From Leptospira broomii serovar Hurstbridge str. 5399 (lineage in GTDB: Bacteria > Spirochaetota > Leptospiria > Leptospirales > Leptospiraceae): a DNA stretch of 64,000 nt. The stretch's first letter is position 1. Each line of letters opens with the position of its first letter. The translations under genes and the position numbers were made by a program. Below the pieces are notes generated by a model. It had not been told where the DNA came from, made no database searches, and worked only from the letters and a program-made list of their open reading frames with translations. Positions 46,627 through 56,130 of this stretch are shown in pieces. The DNA lies in NCBI RefSeq assembly GCF_000243715.2, contig NZ_AHMO02000008.1:2150001-2214000 (forward strand), given 5' to 3'.

Positions 46627-46745
46627 TCGTTCGTAGCTAATCTCAGACTTCACCAAGAAAATAAAAATATAGAATCAGAAAAAAACGCTTTCTCGTTTTA
46701 CATTTGAAGAAAATGAAACTCCTGGTTCTGTTCTTAGGAGTTCAA

Positions 46746-47519
46746 ATGAGTATTAGTCACGAGGAGTTAAAAGAAAGAACTCCATCTGTTTTTTCGGATT
46801 CCTATTATGGACAAACAAGCGAAAGATATTTACATATTAAAACTTCTGATGTTCTCTCACTCTTTCAGGAGAAAGGGTGGGAGATTCAGACTGCCTCAGA
46901 GAAGAATGTTAGAGTAGAAGATCGGAAAGGTTTTCAAAAACACCTAGTAATATTAAAACACAACGACTATAAGATTGAGGACGAAGGGAATCTTAATGTA
47001 GTAATCCGCAATTCTTATGATCGAACAAACTCTCTAGAATTGTTCTATGGATTTATGAGAGTCGTTTGTTGTAATCAGTTAATGGTAAGAAACCTTGGAA
47101 ATGGCGAACATTCGATCTTTCGACACTATAAAAAGAATCGAGAGCCCATTCAGAATAAAATTAATCAAGTTCTGAACGGGTTTGAAGGATTTGTAGAAGA
47201 GATACGGTTTCTAAAAGCCAAAGAACTTTCTCCTGATCAGGTAAAGCTATTCGTAAGGAAAGCTATAGATCTTCGTTTCGGATCTGACTTTATTGTAGAC
47301 CAAGAAAGTATTGAGACTTCAGTCCTGCGAGTTCGCCGACCAGAGGATAGAGGATTTGATTCCTGGAAGGTCCTCAATCGTGTTCAAGAGACTTTCGTAA
47401 AAGGCCTCGGTCGATATATTGTTCCTTCTGTCGGTCAAAGAAAAATAAAGAGCCTTACTAGTATAGATAGGTTGGTCTCTTTCAACAACGATCTTTGGCA
47501 GTTGGCAAAGACCATTTAG
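46746..47519 (+). CDS. DUF932-like phage/plasmid protein
   Basis: 257 residues; ATG at 46746 has AGGAG five bases upstream (the frame opens at 46704). The layout resembles DUF932 proteins of phages and plasmids: YLHIKTSDVLSLFQEKGWEI, VVIRNSYDRTNSLELFYGFM, RVVCCNQLMV. Function of the family is not known. It faces the replication protein across a hairpin region. Confidence 0.7.
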   Translation: MSISHEELKERTPSVFSDSYYGQTSERYLHIKTSDVLSLFQEKGWEIQTASEKNVRVEDRKGFQKHLVILKHNDYKIEDEGNLNVVIRNSYDRTNSLELFYGFMRVVCCNQLMVRNLGNGEHSIFRHYKKNREPIQNKINQVLNGFEGFVEEIRFLKAKELSPDQVKLFVRKAIDLRFGSDFIVDQESIETSVLRVRRPEDRGFDSWKVLNRVQETFVKGLGRYIVPSVGQRKIKSLTSIDRLVSFNNDLWQLAKTI

Positions 47520-47528
47520 AAGATTCTG

Positions 47529-47578
47529 AAAGCATGGGAAGGGTGCACGATTAGTCACAGTCATGCTTTAACCCTTCC
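47529..47578. terminator. Interleaved inverted repeats, possible pseudoknot
   Basis: Four arms in order: AAAGCATG (47529), GGAAGGGT (47537), CATGCTTT (47562), ACCCTTCC (47571). Arms 1-3 and 2-4 are perfect 8-bp complements, an H-type pseudoknot order. It lies between two convergent genes, where a two-way terminator is expected. Confidence 0.5.
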
Positions 47579-47607
47579 TCAAAATTAATGGATCAAATTC
47601 CTTAGTT

Positions 47608-48675
47608 TTAAATGACTTCGAAATTTGATTTCTTTGCTTGCTTATCTAAAAAGGCTTCTATCAATTCCTGTGCTAACCCTCCAAAGCCGTGAATAAAATC
47701 AGAAGCCAATATCCCCGTCTGCTTTAAGACCTTAACAGCTTTAGCACTACGTTGCTTTGCCTTCCGGACTGCTTCCTTGTTTCTGTTGGCCAAGGGTTTC
47801 TTTTTCGTTGATACTTTCGTGGTTGGGGTAAAAGGAATGTGTAGGATTTTTAGTGTTTCTTCTGTGAAACCCATGATCCTGTTCTTCTTAGTATTAGAAT
47901 AATACAAGGTAAGTGCCTCTTGAATGTTCGAACAATCTAAAGGGATAATATCTGCCATGCTTTCGATTTGGCGAAGGAATCCAAATGCTTTAGCTGTGAA
48001 TGTATTAAACACATAGTCAATATTATCAAATACTGATAGAAGGACATTGGTCTTGAGGACGTGCTTTATTTTATGAGATCTCAAAAGCCTTAATTCAATT
48101 CTAAGTATCTCATCTGACCCCTCCGGCAATTGTAATTCTTCCCGTTTGTCGTATGCACAAAGGGCCCAGGATTTGTTTTCAAAGTAAATTGTATTACTCT
48201 CTTTTCTGAATTCAGTTCTTGGAACTTCCAATAATTCCAATAGGTGAACATATTCACTATATTTACTGGAAAGCTTTACGTTCTGGAATATGTCTAGACG
48301 AGAGACTTTTATTTTCTTCCAGTTTTTGATAGTTATCCCTATGTCTCCTAGTTTCAGAGTAAGGAATTCTTGAAGATCTTCCTGACCAAGTGGAGAATCA
48401 GGGTATAAATTACACCCATTATAGAGTTTAGCTAGAGAGAAGTAGAACCAATACTCCTTCTTTCTCTCAGTCCGTTCTTTAAATCTGACATTGATATACT
48501 TTGTCCGGTATTCTATTATCTCATCCCCATTTTTATCTTTGTATTTCCGGAATTTTACTTTATCCGGGTCCAGAGTTGTGTTAAGGTTAGAGGTGAACAT
48601 ATGCACCGTATCAATCCCCAAGAAAGAGTAGGGATCTTGCGTTGTCGTGAAAGTCATCAAGAGCATCCTTTTCAT
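47608..48675 (-). CDS. Replication initiator, gpII/X-like
   Basis: 355 residues (ATG at 48675; ATG at 48657 has AAGGA upstream). Text resembles the phage/plasmid replication family II/X: KVSRLDIFQNVKLS, ALCAYDKREELQ, ILRIELRLLRSHKIKHVL. These start rolling-circle replication by nicking an origin. A catalytic Tyr cannot be assigned with certainty. The C-terminal part is basic (TKKKPLANRNKEAVRKAKQR). The palindrome-rich gap beyond its start fits an origin. Confidence 0.6.
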   Translation of the reverse strand: MKRMLLMTFTTTQDPYSFLGIDTVHMFTSNLNTTLDPDKVKFRKYKDKNGDEIIEYRTKYINVRFKERTERKKEYWFYFSLAKLYNGCNLYPDSPLGQEDLQEFLTLKLGDIGITIKNWKKIKVSRLDIFQNVKLSSKYSEYVHLLELLEVPRTEFRKESNTIYFENKSWALCAYDKREELQLPEGSDEILRIELRLLRSHKIKHVLKTNVLLSVFDNIDYVFNTFTAKAFGFLRQIESMADIIPLDCSNIQEALTLYYSNTKKNRIMGFTEETLKILHIPFTPTTKVSTKKKPLANRNKEAVRKAKQRSAKAVKVLKQTGILASDFIHGFGGLAQELIEAFLDKQAKKSNFEVI

Positions 48676-49196
48676 TAAATTCAGTGCTCTTATGTCTTAT
48701 TAACTCATAGGATCGCTCGTATAGATCGAGTATCCTAGTTATGTCACAAAACCCTTCCAACCTATGAAGCCGGAATTTGAGCACCGTAAAATGAATTAGT
48801 GCTTTTTGTTTTTACTTTATTTTTGATACTTAAGGGATAATTTCGGACTGCTTGAGTAGTCGAACCTAAATTCTTCGAAAGAATAATAGGTTTTTAACTA
48901 TTAGTTAAACAGAGCACTGGCGTCCTAATTTTTTCTTATTATATAGGGTCAGTCACTTACGCTTGGTCCTCGCTTTCGAAACCCTCCCTGAACAAACAGA
49001 CACCCATTGCTTTATATAATAAGGCAAATCTCGGACGCGACTGGAACATAATCTTATAAAAAGCTAATGGTTCAAAAAGGCGAGTTTTGATTTGGACACT
49101 TATCCAAAGCAACTTCTGAAAAAATTTCCAAACAACTACTAACTAAAGGAAAATTAAAACGGAAGGAAACCGGACTTCTGAGCAGGGCTTTAAAAA
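48676..49196. other. Palindrome-rich region, possible origin
   Basis: No gene. Structures: imperfect hairpin at 48708-48738 (TAGGATCGCTCG/CGAGTATCCTA); ATTCTTCGAAAGAAT around 48871; perfect TTTAACTATTAGTTAAA at 48893-48909; 11-bp inverted repeat CTTATTATATA (48935) and TATATAATAAG (49013). Such density next to a replication gene suggests an origin. A frame with KISKQLLTKGKLKRKE near 49100-49207 lacks a start. Confidence 0.45.
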
Positions 49197-49361
49197 GTGA
49201 AAATTAAATTAGAAAGACATAATGTGAAAATCAATCTTGAACCTTGGTCGGAACCCGGAATCAATCTGGAAAATTTTCTACTAACTATTCGGGCCCACGT
49301 TCGAGCACTGGAAATTGAAAGGAGTAAGTCCTGTAAATTCATTGTTCGAACTGGGTACTAA
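49197..49361 (+). CDS. Small hypothetical protein (54 aa)
   Basis: GTG-started frame (VKIKLERHNVKINLEPW and ENFLLTIRAHVRALEIE) with AGGG nine bases upstream, ending 20 bp before the next gene. A possible partner of that gene. Confidence 0.35.
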   Translation: MKIKLERHNVKINLEPWSEPGINLENFLLTIRAHVRALEIERSKSCKFIVRTGY

Positions 49362-49381
49362 AAGTCAAGGAGGTTCCTGGT

Positions 49382-50407
49382 ATGGAACTTATTGAAGAAA
49401 TGGATAAGGAAAAGATCGCAGAAGGTTTCTGGATCTCAAGACCTGATGGAGTGAACATCGGAATAGAGAAAATTACTTTCTCCTTTCCTATAGAAGACAT
49501 TGAGAAGATTGGCCTGGATAGAATATCTAAGCCAGACAAGGAAATTCCTGAGCATTCCAAAATTGATGTTCAGGTCAAAGGTAGAAAAGTTTATATAACG
49601 TATCCTTTTGCACAACTATCTCATGGATTTTATCTTCCTGGGGATTTTTTGGAAGATATAAAGTATTGCATAATGGATTTAGAATCAGATGTAAAAATGC
49701 AAAAGGGATGTGTAATTCAGAGCTTTGATAATATGGAAATTGAAAAGCTTCATCTAATTCAGGCTGTAGCAATTGAATGTGATGATCTTGAAGATTTCCA
49801 ATTGCTGGAGTGGTTGAATGGAAGATACAATGGTGAATTCCACAAGCTTGAAGAAACAGAAGATCTGATCAATGGCGGAAAAGTCCGTAGAATTATGAAG
49901 ACTTTCTATGAAAAAGAAGAATCTCATTGGAAAACATTGGCTAATGAAATGTATCAAGTAGAGTTTAGTGTAGTTTTGGAAAATGCGCAAAGTATAAAGG
50001 AGGCACTCGGTGAAATTTATCTTGAGGCATTGAACATAGATAATCTTAAAAAAGTAATGCAACAAAATGCCAAAGTGTTTTTTAACTCATTGGGATATAT
50101 ACACCCATTGGTAAGGATTTTGGAAAGCTTGGATGTAATTGATCAGGAAATGGGCTCTGTTTGGAGAAGAGCAGCATCCATGAAATACCCTGACAATTAT
50201 GAAAGGCATTTTCCTGAAATGTACCATGACACTGTGGAAATATATGAGGAAAATGTAAAGAACCTAAAAGAACTGAGAAGATTTATCAACTATTTAACAA
50301 GGGGGATAGTGGATCCTGTGGGAGGTTCTAATTCAATCCTAAAGTCAATAGATAGGCTTGGCAAAGAGTTAGTAGGTCCTGAGTTCTCCTTTGAGTTAAG
50401 GTACTAA
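49382..50407 (+). CDS. Hypothetical protein (341 aa)
   Basis: A strong ribosome site (AGGAGG about eight bases upstream) marks the start. No signal or membrane segment. Alpha/beta first half, helical second half (NLKELRRFINYLTRGIVDPV). No family is recognised. It points toward the degenerate recombinase gene, which is convergent. Confidence 0.6.
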   Translation: MELIEEMDKEKIAEGFWISRPDGVNIGIEKITFSFPIEDIEKIGLDRISKPDKEIPEHSKIDVQVKGRKVYITYPFAQLSHGFYLPGDFLEDIKYCIMDLESDVKMQKGCVIQSFDNMEIEKLHLIQAVAIECDDLEDFQLLEWLNGRYNGEFHKLEETEDLINGGKVRRIMKTFYEKEESHWKTLANEMYQVEFSVVLENAQSIKEALGEIYLEALNIDNLKKVMQQNAKVFFNSLGYIHPLVRILESLDVIDQEMGSVWRRAASMKYPDNYERHFPEMYHDTVEIYEENVKNLKELRRFINYLTRGIVDPVGGSNSILKSIDRLGKELVGPEFSFELRY

Positions 50408-50464
50408 AGTAAGTAAATGCAATTATGTTTATAAGGAATTAGAGTGATTGTTGGCTGGGATCAT

Positions 50465-51010
50465 TTAGGGGTAGGTCCCGGTCAATAGTCTTTGACCTAC
50501 AGTATTTCGTAGGCTTTGAGGGTGGATGAGTTTTCCGGAAAGAGTTCGAGCGTTCCAGGAGTTTACAATCAATTGTAGCCCGCGAGTAGTAAGGTTCTTC
50601 CTTTCCTTTTGATTCTTTCTCGGACGACTTACAAAGAAATAGTCAGAGTCGATTCCGAATTTCTCGTGATACTCCCTTACAGCGCTTAGGGAAGCTTCGC
50701 TAATAGCTGAAGATTTGAGCCTTCCACATTTTCCCATATAACTGATGTAGGACTGCTCAGAGAGGCCTTTAGACACGTCTGAGAGCTTTAGGGAGACGAT
50801 TTCCATAGCCAATAGTCCTAATTCCTGCATTACAAGGAAAAGGGCTCTGTTTCGATAGTCTTCTTCTGTTTCAGGTTCAGAGAAGTCTTGATACAGCTTT
50901 TCGAGAGTCTCTTCTGAAAGTCTATTTTCGGTAAGCGAGAAGTTTGGATCCTTTTGTTCAGACTTAGGATAAAGGGAGGATAGGTAGATTACATTCGATT
51001 CTATAGACAT
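50465..51010 (-). pseudogene. Degenerate tyrosine recombinase
   Basis: 181 residues, clear paralogue of the recombinase at 53908 (shared NQKER, TRGLQLIVNSWN, KLIHP). Catalytic Arg I is lost (GLLAMEI where the intact one has ALRAKEV). The box HPHSLRH is HPQSLRN, and the protein stops before the HxLGH-like and Tyr segments. It cannot be an active recombinase, though it may still bind DNA. Confidence 0.7.
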
Positions 51011-51022
51011 AGATTAAACTCC

Positions 51023-51382
51023 TTAAGATTGGATTGAAATTGTTTCGGGTTTTGAGTCGTCTTCGTCGAGAGTTCGGATATAAGTAACTGGCTGGCCGAA
51101 ATCATCTGTTGAAGATATAGCGACAAAGACTTGGAAAGGAATTTGAAATAAGTGGACCGGCGAAAAGCGAACTAAGAAAAGCTTAATCTTTGGAGTTAAG
51201 GTCGTAATAATACCTTCCTTACTTCCGCGAATTATATCTTGTAAGATTCTTTCAGGATCTTTCGGAGGCCGGCTCTTATCAGTGGCCTTATTGATTTCGT
51301 CTTTAACTTTTTTAGAAATTATGAGTCTTCCTTCTGTTGCTTTAGGAGAGTCCTCAATATGTGTTATATGTTTGAATTCCAT
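51023..51382 (-). CDS. Small partner protein of recombinase, copy 1
   Basis: 119 residues. Related to the protein at 53509: shared SK-V--E-N, KSR--K-P-RI, GS, and a FLV-F segment near the end. It starts the operon with the degenerate recombinase (12-bp gap). Function unknown; possibly a directionality or DNA-binding factor. Confidence 0.55.
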   Translation of the reverse strand: MEFKHITHIEDSPKATEGRLIISKKVKDEINKATDKSRPPKDPERILQDIIRGSKEGIITTLTPKIKLFLVRFSPVHLFQIPFQVFVAISSTDDFGQPVTYIRTLDEDDSKPETISIQS

Positions 51383-51540
51383 AGATTTATTTTCTCTAAG
51401 GAATTAGTAGGAGATTGTATTAATTCAGAATAAATAAATGTAGTTTTGCGAGTATTACTCTTTGATTAAGTAATTCTAACTCTGATAGAAACTTTTCGGA
51501 ACTGTTTCCACTAATTAAACAAATTAGGAGGAAATCAGAA

Positions 51541-51897
51541 ATGGCTAATTTAACGTGTACGTATTGTCTCGCAGAGTTTGATCTCTGCCAAGATAACAAA
51601 GGAGGTCGTCAGCCACAGAAAGTGGACGTTCCTTGTAAAAAATGTGGAACTACAGTCTATCAAAGAGATGAGCTAACCACCACCAAATACTATCTGATAG
51701 ATAAAACAAGTGAAATGGAGCTTCCCTTTGGCACTCGTAAGACAGATGCTAAAGGAAAGAAGATTAAACTCGGTCCTTTTTGCAATTGCAAGATTAGAAT
51801 GGAAGCCTTGGGAGGGAAGTATGGTAAGTTCTGGACTTGCGTTGGAGTTCCAGGATGTGGAATGAAGAAGAAGGTAAGGAAGAGGAAAGATACATAA
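51541..51897 (+). CDS. Zinc-ribbon protein, topoisomerase-finger-like
   Basis: 118 residues with AGGAGG before the ATG. Two zinc sites: CTYC with CKKC near the N-terminus, and CNCKIRMEALGGKYGKFWTC with GCGMKKKV at the end. The latter resembles the C-terminal fingers of topoisomerase I. A DNA-binding accessory protein of the element is likely. Confidence 0.6.
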   Translation: MANLTCTYCLAEFDLCQDNKGGRQPQKVDVPCKKCGTTVYQRDELTTTKYYLIDKTSEMELPFGTRKTDAKGKKIKLGPFCNCKIRMEALGGKYGKFWTCVGVPGCGMKKKVRKRKDT

Positions 51898-51931
51898 GCA
51901 GTTCGAATAACTGAAGTATCATTCTGTAGCC

Positions 51932-51971
51932 GGGGAGAGTTCGCATTGTATTAAGAATGCTTACTCTCCCC
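51932..51971. terminator. Strong stem-loop after zinc-ribbon gene
   Basis: GGGGAGAGT and GCATT arms pair with AATGC and ACTCTCCCC around an 8-base loop. No T-run follows. Position 35 bp after the stop codon fits a terminator or RNA-stabilising structure. Confidence 0.5.
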
Positions 51972-52345
51972 GCAATTGGTAATGAACAAGGGTTAAAATG
52001 ACCATGGTTTTTAAAACTAGGCTGAACCTCAAAATGACTTTGGGAAAAAAGTTTCAATTTTCAAGAAAAAGTTCCAATCTCAAGATTTCTATAATCGAAA
52101 AGCATAATGTGATAATTCATATCACGCATATCTAATTTACTAATCTATTTACCTATTAGAAAAAAAAATCTGAAAAGTTAAACTTTTTTCCCATTTTGAT
52201 TTTGAGAAAGGGAAAACACCCCATAAAATATAATTAAGAAATCAAGATGGTTTCTGCGATTTCTTCGAACGAAATTTGAAGGAATTTAAAATTAAATTTA
52301 AGGAGAAATAGTAGGGCTTGTTAGCTCTGCTAAAGTAAAATCAAA
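51972..52345. other. AT-rich gap before the 134-aa gene
   Basis: About 370 bp with long A/T runs and no gene seen. It probably holds the promoter of the next gene. Confidence 0.3.
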
Positions 52346-52750
52346 ATGAGTGAGAAAATAAAGGAGCCTAAGGTTAAAAAGAAAAGCAAAGTGGAGATGA
52401 AAATTGATGAACTTTCTCTTCAACTTAAAAGTAAAGAAATTAGCCCAATGGAATTTGCTGAGAAATTTCCAATTAAAGTAGAAAAGATGCCCAAGGAGGA
52501 GCTTATACCTATTGCAGTTACTGTGTATAAAGAAACTCATGGTGAAAAAAAGTATAAGAAAATTCAGAATGATTTTGATGCAATAATTGGAATCGTCCGT
52601 GAATTTGTTTTGATGTATATGACAACCCTCAGAGAGGGTTATCAGTTCATTAAAAAGAATGACAAAGCATTTGCGTTACTAACTCAAAGGGCTGCAGATG
52701 AGTCTATGAGGGTTTACCCTTGGTTGTCTGAAAATTATTACATGGATTGA
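52346..52750 (+). CDS. Hypothetical basic protein (134 aa)
   Basis: Lys-rich N-terminus (KEPKVKKKSKVEMKIDEL) then helical. A small hairpin (AACCCTC/GAGGGTT at 52624-52640) lies in its coding part. No family is recognised. Confidence 0.5.
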   Translation: MSEKIKEPKVKKKSKVEMKIDELSLQLKSKEISPMEFAEKFPIKVEKMPKEELIPIAVTVYKETHGEKKYKKIQNDFDAIIGIVREFVLMYMTTLREGYQFIKKNDKAFALLTQRAADESMRVYPWLSENYYMD

Positions 52751-52935
52751 GGGGAATTACTAAGACTATATCCATACTGGCTGTCCGGAACGCTTAATAT
52801 GGATTCGTTTAGTCACCAAAAATAATGTCTGATAAGTGTCAGTTTTACCAAGTAATCAAAGGTTTCATGATTCTTGGTATCGAAACCAACTGATTGCATT
52901 CATTCGATTGGGATTTCCAGTCTATCTAAAATGGA

Positions 52936-52989
52936 GGGGAGTAGATGTTGATTAGATTTTATAATAAAAATACTAGTCATCTACTCCCC
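52936..52989. terminator. 12-bp perfect inverted repeat
   Basis: GGGGAGTAGATG at 52936 pairs with CATCTACTCCCC at 52978, with a 30-base AT-rich loop. It lies between two convergent genes and suits a two-way terminator. Confidence 0.55.
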
Positions 52990-53044
52990 CTATAGAGTAT
53001 TAATACATCTCCTCTCAATCCCTTTGCGTTTCTCTGCTTTGTTT

Positions 53045-53443
53045 TTAGACATCTTCGGGAATTTCTCCGGAGTAAGGCTCGCAATGGTTCGTATAGATGT
53101 CCGTCATATTGAGAATATCAAAGGCATCATGCTTTAGTATCCCGGCCTTTTCTAATTCAATTCTTTCCATTTGTATTCCATCAATGTGGATCCAGGAATT
53201 GTACTTATCTTCAGTCTTGGCGAAAACTAAATACTCGTAGTCCCCAAATTTTTTTAGCACTACTACGGGCGAATCGGATTCAACAAGTCTCTTTTTAAAT
53301 ATCCAGGTTTCATTTGAGACTTTGGTGTTGCCTTGGATCATTTCATGGAAGGCGATTAAGGAACGGAGAATATCATTGAAGATTTTTAAGCCTTCTTCAT
53401 TGATTTGGAACCATTTATCTTTTTGATTTCGTATTTCAGTCAC
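53045..53443 (-). CDS. Hypothetical protein (132 aa)
   Basis: Soluble, alpha/beta. No family is recognised. It follows the second recombinase partner gene by 65 bp on the same strand and may be the last gene of that operon. Confidence 0.5.
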   Translation of the reverse strand: MTEIRNQKDKWFQINEEGLKIFNDILRSLIAFHEMIQGNTKVSNETWIFKKRLVESDSPVVVLKKFGDYEYLVFAKTEDKYNSWIHIDGIQMERIELEKAGILKHDAFDILNMTDIYTNHCEPYSGEIPEDV

Positions 53444-53508
53444 CGAAATAATATTCGAAAACAGTAAAATACCGAAAGGAAAAAATTGGAGATTGTATAA
53501 AAAAGAAA

Positions 53509-53898
53509 TTAGTCTTCGTTTATGCTCAAGATGAGTAAGTATTGATCTTCCGATTCTTTCGGTAATGAAATTTTTCTAAAAGCTCTATATCTATTTAGAG
53601 AGGGTAGTAGGCCCTTGAAATAAACTAAGAATATTTCGATATCTTCGCTTACTTTATCAATAACACGACCCACGCTACCAGCCATTAGATTATAAACAAT
53701 CCGTGAGGGAGATTTCTTATCTCGAGATTTGCTATATACCGTGTTCAACTCTGACCAAACTGTTTTTGAAACGTATACCTGACACTTATAGAATTCTTCT
53801 ACGCGGTATCGATATGGGGGGACCATAAGGCTTACAATTTCTCCTGATTCGATCAATTCTTGAAGAGAATTAGTTTCTATCTTTTCAAGTAAGGTCAT
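53509..53898 (-). CDS. Small partner protein of recombinase, copy 2
   Basis: 129 residues. Matches copy 1 (51023) in the blocks VSK-V--E-N, KSR-KK-P-RI and IFLVYFKG. Here the gene follows the recombinase by 9 bp, while copy 1 precedes its recombinase, so the order is swapped. Function unknown. Confidence 0.55.
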   Translation of the reverse strand: MTLLEKIETNSLQELIESGEIVSLMVPPYRYRVEEFYKCQVYVSKTVWSELNTVYSKSRDKKSPSRIVYNLMAGSVGRVIDKVSEDIEIFLVYFKGLLPSLNRYRAFRKISLPKESEDQYLLILSINED

Positions 53899-53907
53899 TT
53901 CTTTGTT

Positions 53908-54567
53908 TTACTCCCACTTGAGAAATCTTGAGGCGTTAAAATAGGGTTTTGTGTAGAAAAGCACGCTCGTGTTTACTGTGCTATGATTCAGGAGCAAGCG
54001 TACTGCTCCAGATCCGGCGAGGTCCATAAGCTTTGAAGCGGCTGTATGCCTCAGACTATGGGGGTGTATTAATTTATTAGAACATGTTCTAACATTCCAA
54101 GAATTGACGATTAACTGGAGTCCACGCGTAGATAAATTAGATCGTTCCTTTTGATTTCCTCGCGGAAGGGACAGGAAGAAATAATCATAATTGCCTTCGA
54201 ACCTGGAATGGTATTCTCGAATAAAGCCTAGTGTTTCTTCAGCTATAACGGCAAAAGCCATCTTCCCTCCCTTCTTGGTATATGAGATTAATGTTTCTCC
54301 AGAAGGAGCCAAGAAAAGGTCGGAAAACCTAAGAGAAACAACTTCTTTTGCACGTAACGCGGTAAGGTACATCAAATTCAACAAAGCTCTATTTCGATAG
54401 TCTCGTTCTGATACTGGATCCGAAAATTTCTTAATCAAATCGATCATTGTCTGGTCGGTTAGGCCCTTGCCTAGCATCAGCCCAGATTCGGGGCCTGACC
54501 TTTTTGGAGTTCCAGTTCTGGCATTCCGAAACTCAGCGAGATTTATTACGTTAGTTCTTATTGACAT
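53908..54567 (-). CDS. Tyrosine recombinase (XerC/D-like)
   Basis: 219 residues, catalytic domain only. Arg I in TALRAKEVVSLRF, HPHSLRHTAASKL (H-x-x-R), LLLNHSTVNTSVLFYTK with His and the nucleophile Tyr. The N-terminal core-binding domain is short or missing. It likely acts in integration or excision of the element, or in resolving multimers. It leads an operon with the 53509 and 53045 genes. Confidence 0.82.
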   Translation of the reverse strand: MSIRTNVINLAEFRNARTGTPKRSGPESGLMLGKGLTDQTMIDLIKKFSDPVSERDYRNRALLNLMYLTALRAKEVVSLRFSDLFLAPSGETLISYTKKGGKMAFAVIAEETLGFIREYHSRFEGNYDYFFLSLPRGNQKERSNLSTRGLQLIVNSWNVRTCSNKLIHPHSLRHTAASKLMDLAGSGAVRLLLNHSTVNTSVLFYTKPYFNASRFLKWE

Positions 54568-54752
54568 GATTTAAAACGAATCCAAAATAAGGCTAACGGA
54601 TGTATAGCTTTCGATTGGTTAAAAGAAAAGGATTTTTCTGAATTCTGCTTTAAAAAACGGATTGATATATATTATGAAAACATAAAACACATTCCGTTTC
54701 TTTTCTGAAAGCGGAAGCACTTTTAATAAACAGGATACGGCAGGGATAAATA

Positions 54753-55523
54753 ATGAGATACTTGGGTTTTAATATTAGAAATTTCAAAGGAATACGAGAA
54801 GTATCGATTGATCTAAATAAGAAGCCCTATATTAATATTTTTACATTAATTGGATTAAATGAGAGTGGTAAGACTACGATTTTGGAGGCAATTCATTATT
54901 TTTCAATTTTGGAAACGAAGGATGATCATAAATATATACCAAAATCTAAAAAACACAATTATAACGAATCCATTACTGTAGAAGCCATATTGGAATTATC
55001 TGAGGAAGACAAATTAGATTTTAGGGGTTTCCTGAAGCAAAATTTTAATTTCAAATTAATAAGCGACAGCATTGTATTTACAGTCGAGAAAAGGCAAAGT
55101 TTTAAAAATTCTGCATTAAGTGAATCCACCCGATCATGGAGAGGAAGCTTTAGAGTTTTATATGGAAAGAACAATAAGGAAAGGGACGTCGAAATATCTG
55201 ACGAAAGTTTTAAAGCAATTCAAGATTATCTAGAAAAGTTGCGTCCCGTGATAGTTTATTTCCCAAATTTTTTATTTGATGTCCCGGAAAAAATTTACCT
55301 TCAGGAATTGCCGGACACGCCGGAGAAGGCGCCCCAAAAAGAGCAGACAAAAGAGGCATTGACTCTCCCATTTTTCCTCAGGGCAGTTCAGGATGTATTG
55401 GATTATATGGATGAAGGTTTAACTATTTTCAATCATATTATAGAAAGTTTCAATGCACGAGAAAATTCAAAAGCAGATAAAGAAGCAATCGTCTTCTGCG
55501 TTTATATGGATTTCTCGATTTGA
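54753..55523 (+). pseudogene. Truncated AAA/OLD-like ATPase
   Basis: 256 residues of the front part of a RecF/OLD-like ATPase: YLGFNIRNFKGIREVSIDL, Walker A GLNESGKTT, then a Q-loop-like part. The signature and Walker B segments are missing; the frame stops after an abrupt change near residue 240. A full-length gene would be two to three times longer. It is probably the remains of an OLD-type defence gene. Confidence 0.6.
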
Positions 55524-56130
55524 ATTATGATTGCAATGGCAGATTTGGATTTTCGAAAACAATTTTTCCCAGGTAAAACCTTCATTTGGAACTAGTAGAT
55601 TCGGAACCAATACAAAGAATAGAAGCCGGAGCAGAGTTATTTTTATTAAAGTCAGCAGAAACAAATCCAAATATAATTCCGAATGATTAGAGAAATTCTT
55701 AGTCGAGATCTTGCCGTCAAACAAAAAATACTGATCTGCTTTTTCGGTAAGTTATAGTTGTGATAGAACAGAAATTATTAATACGCCTATGATGAAGTTA
55801 TGTGATAGTTTTTAGAAAACTTGTGGGAAATATCAATCAAAGATGAAAATGAAGGTAATCTGGGTTCGGTTCAAAGCAAGTAGAATCGATTGCATTGAGC
55901 ACTATGAGTTTAGCGAGAAGAAGATATACTTAAGGTAACTTCTTTAATGGGGCCCTTCAGTTGCCTTATATATGCTGGGATTCATAATTCGGATCGTTTT
56001 CATTGATTTATACTATATTCTCTATTAAAGCTTATTTTAATTTTGATTCTGAATTATCATTATCGCTTCTTGCAGCTATAAGTTTTTTCAGATAATTTGT
56101 CCTTTACAAACTTTTGCACCGTCTAAAGTC
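55524..56130. other. Remnant-rich gap
   Basis: About 600 bp with stops in all frames. Short fragments such as WEISIKDENEGN appear without context and may be the decayed rest of the ATPase. No intact gene. Confidence 0.4.
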
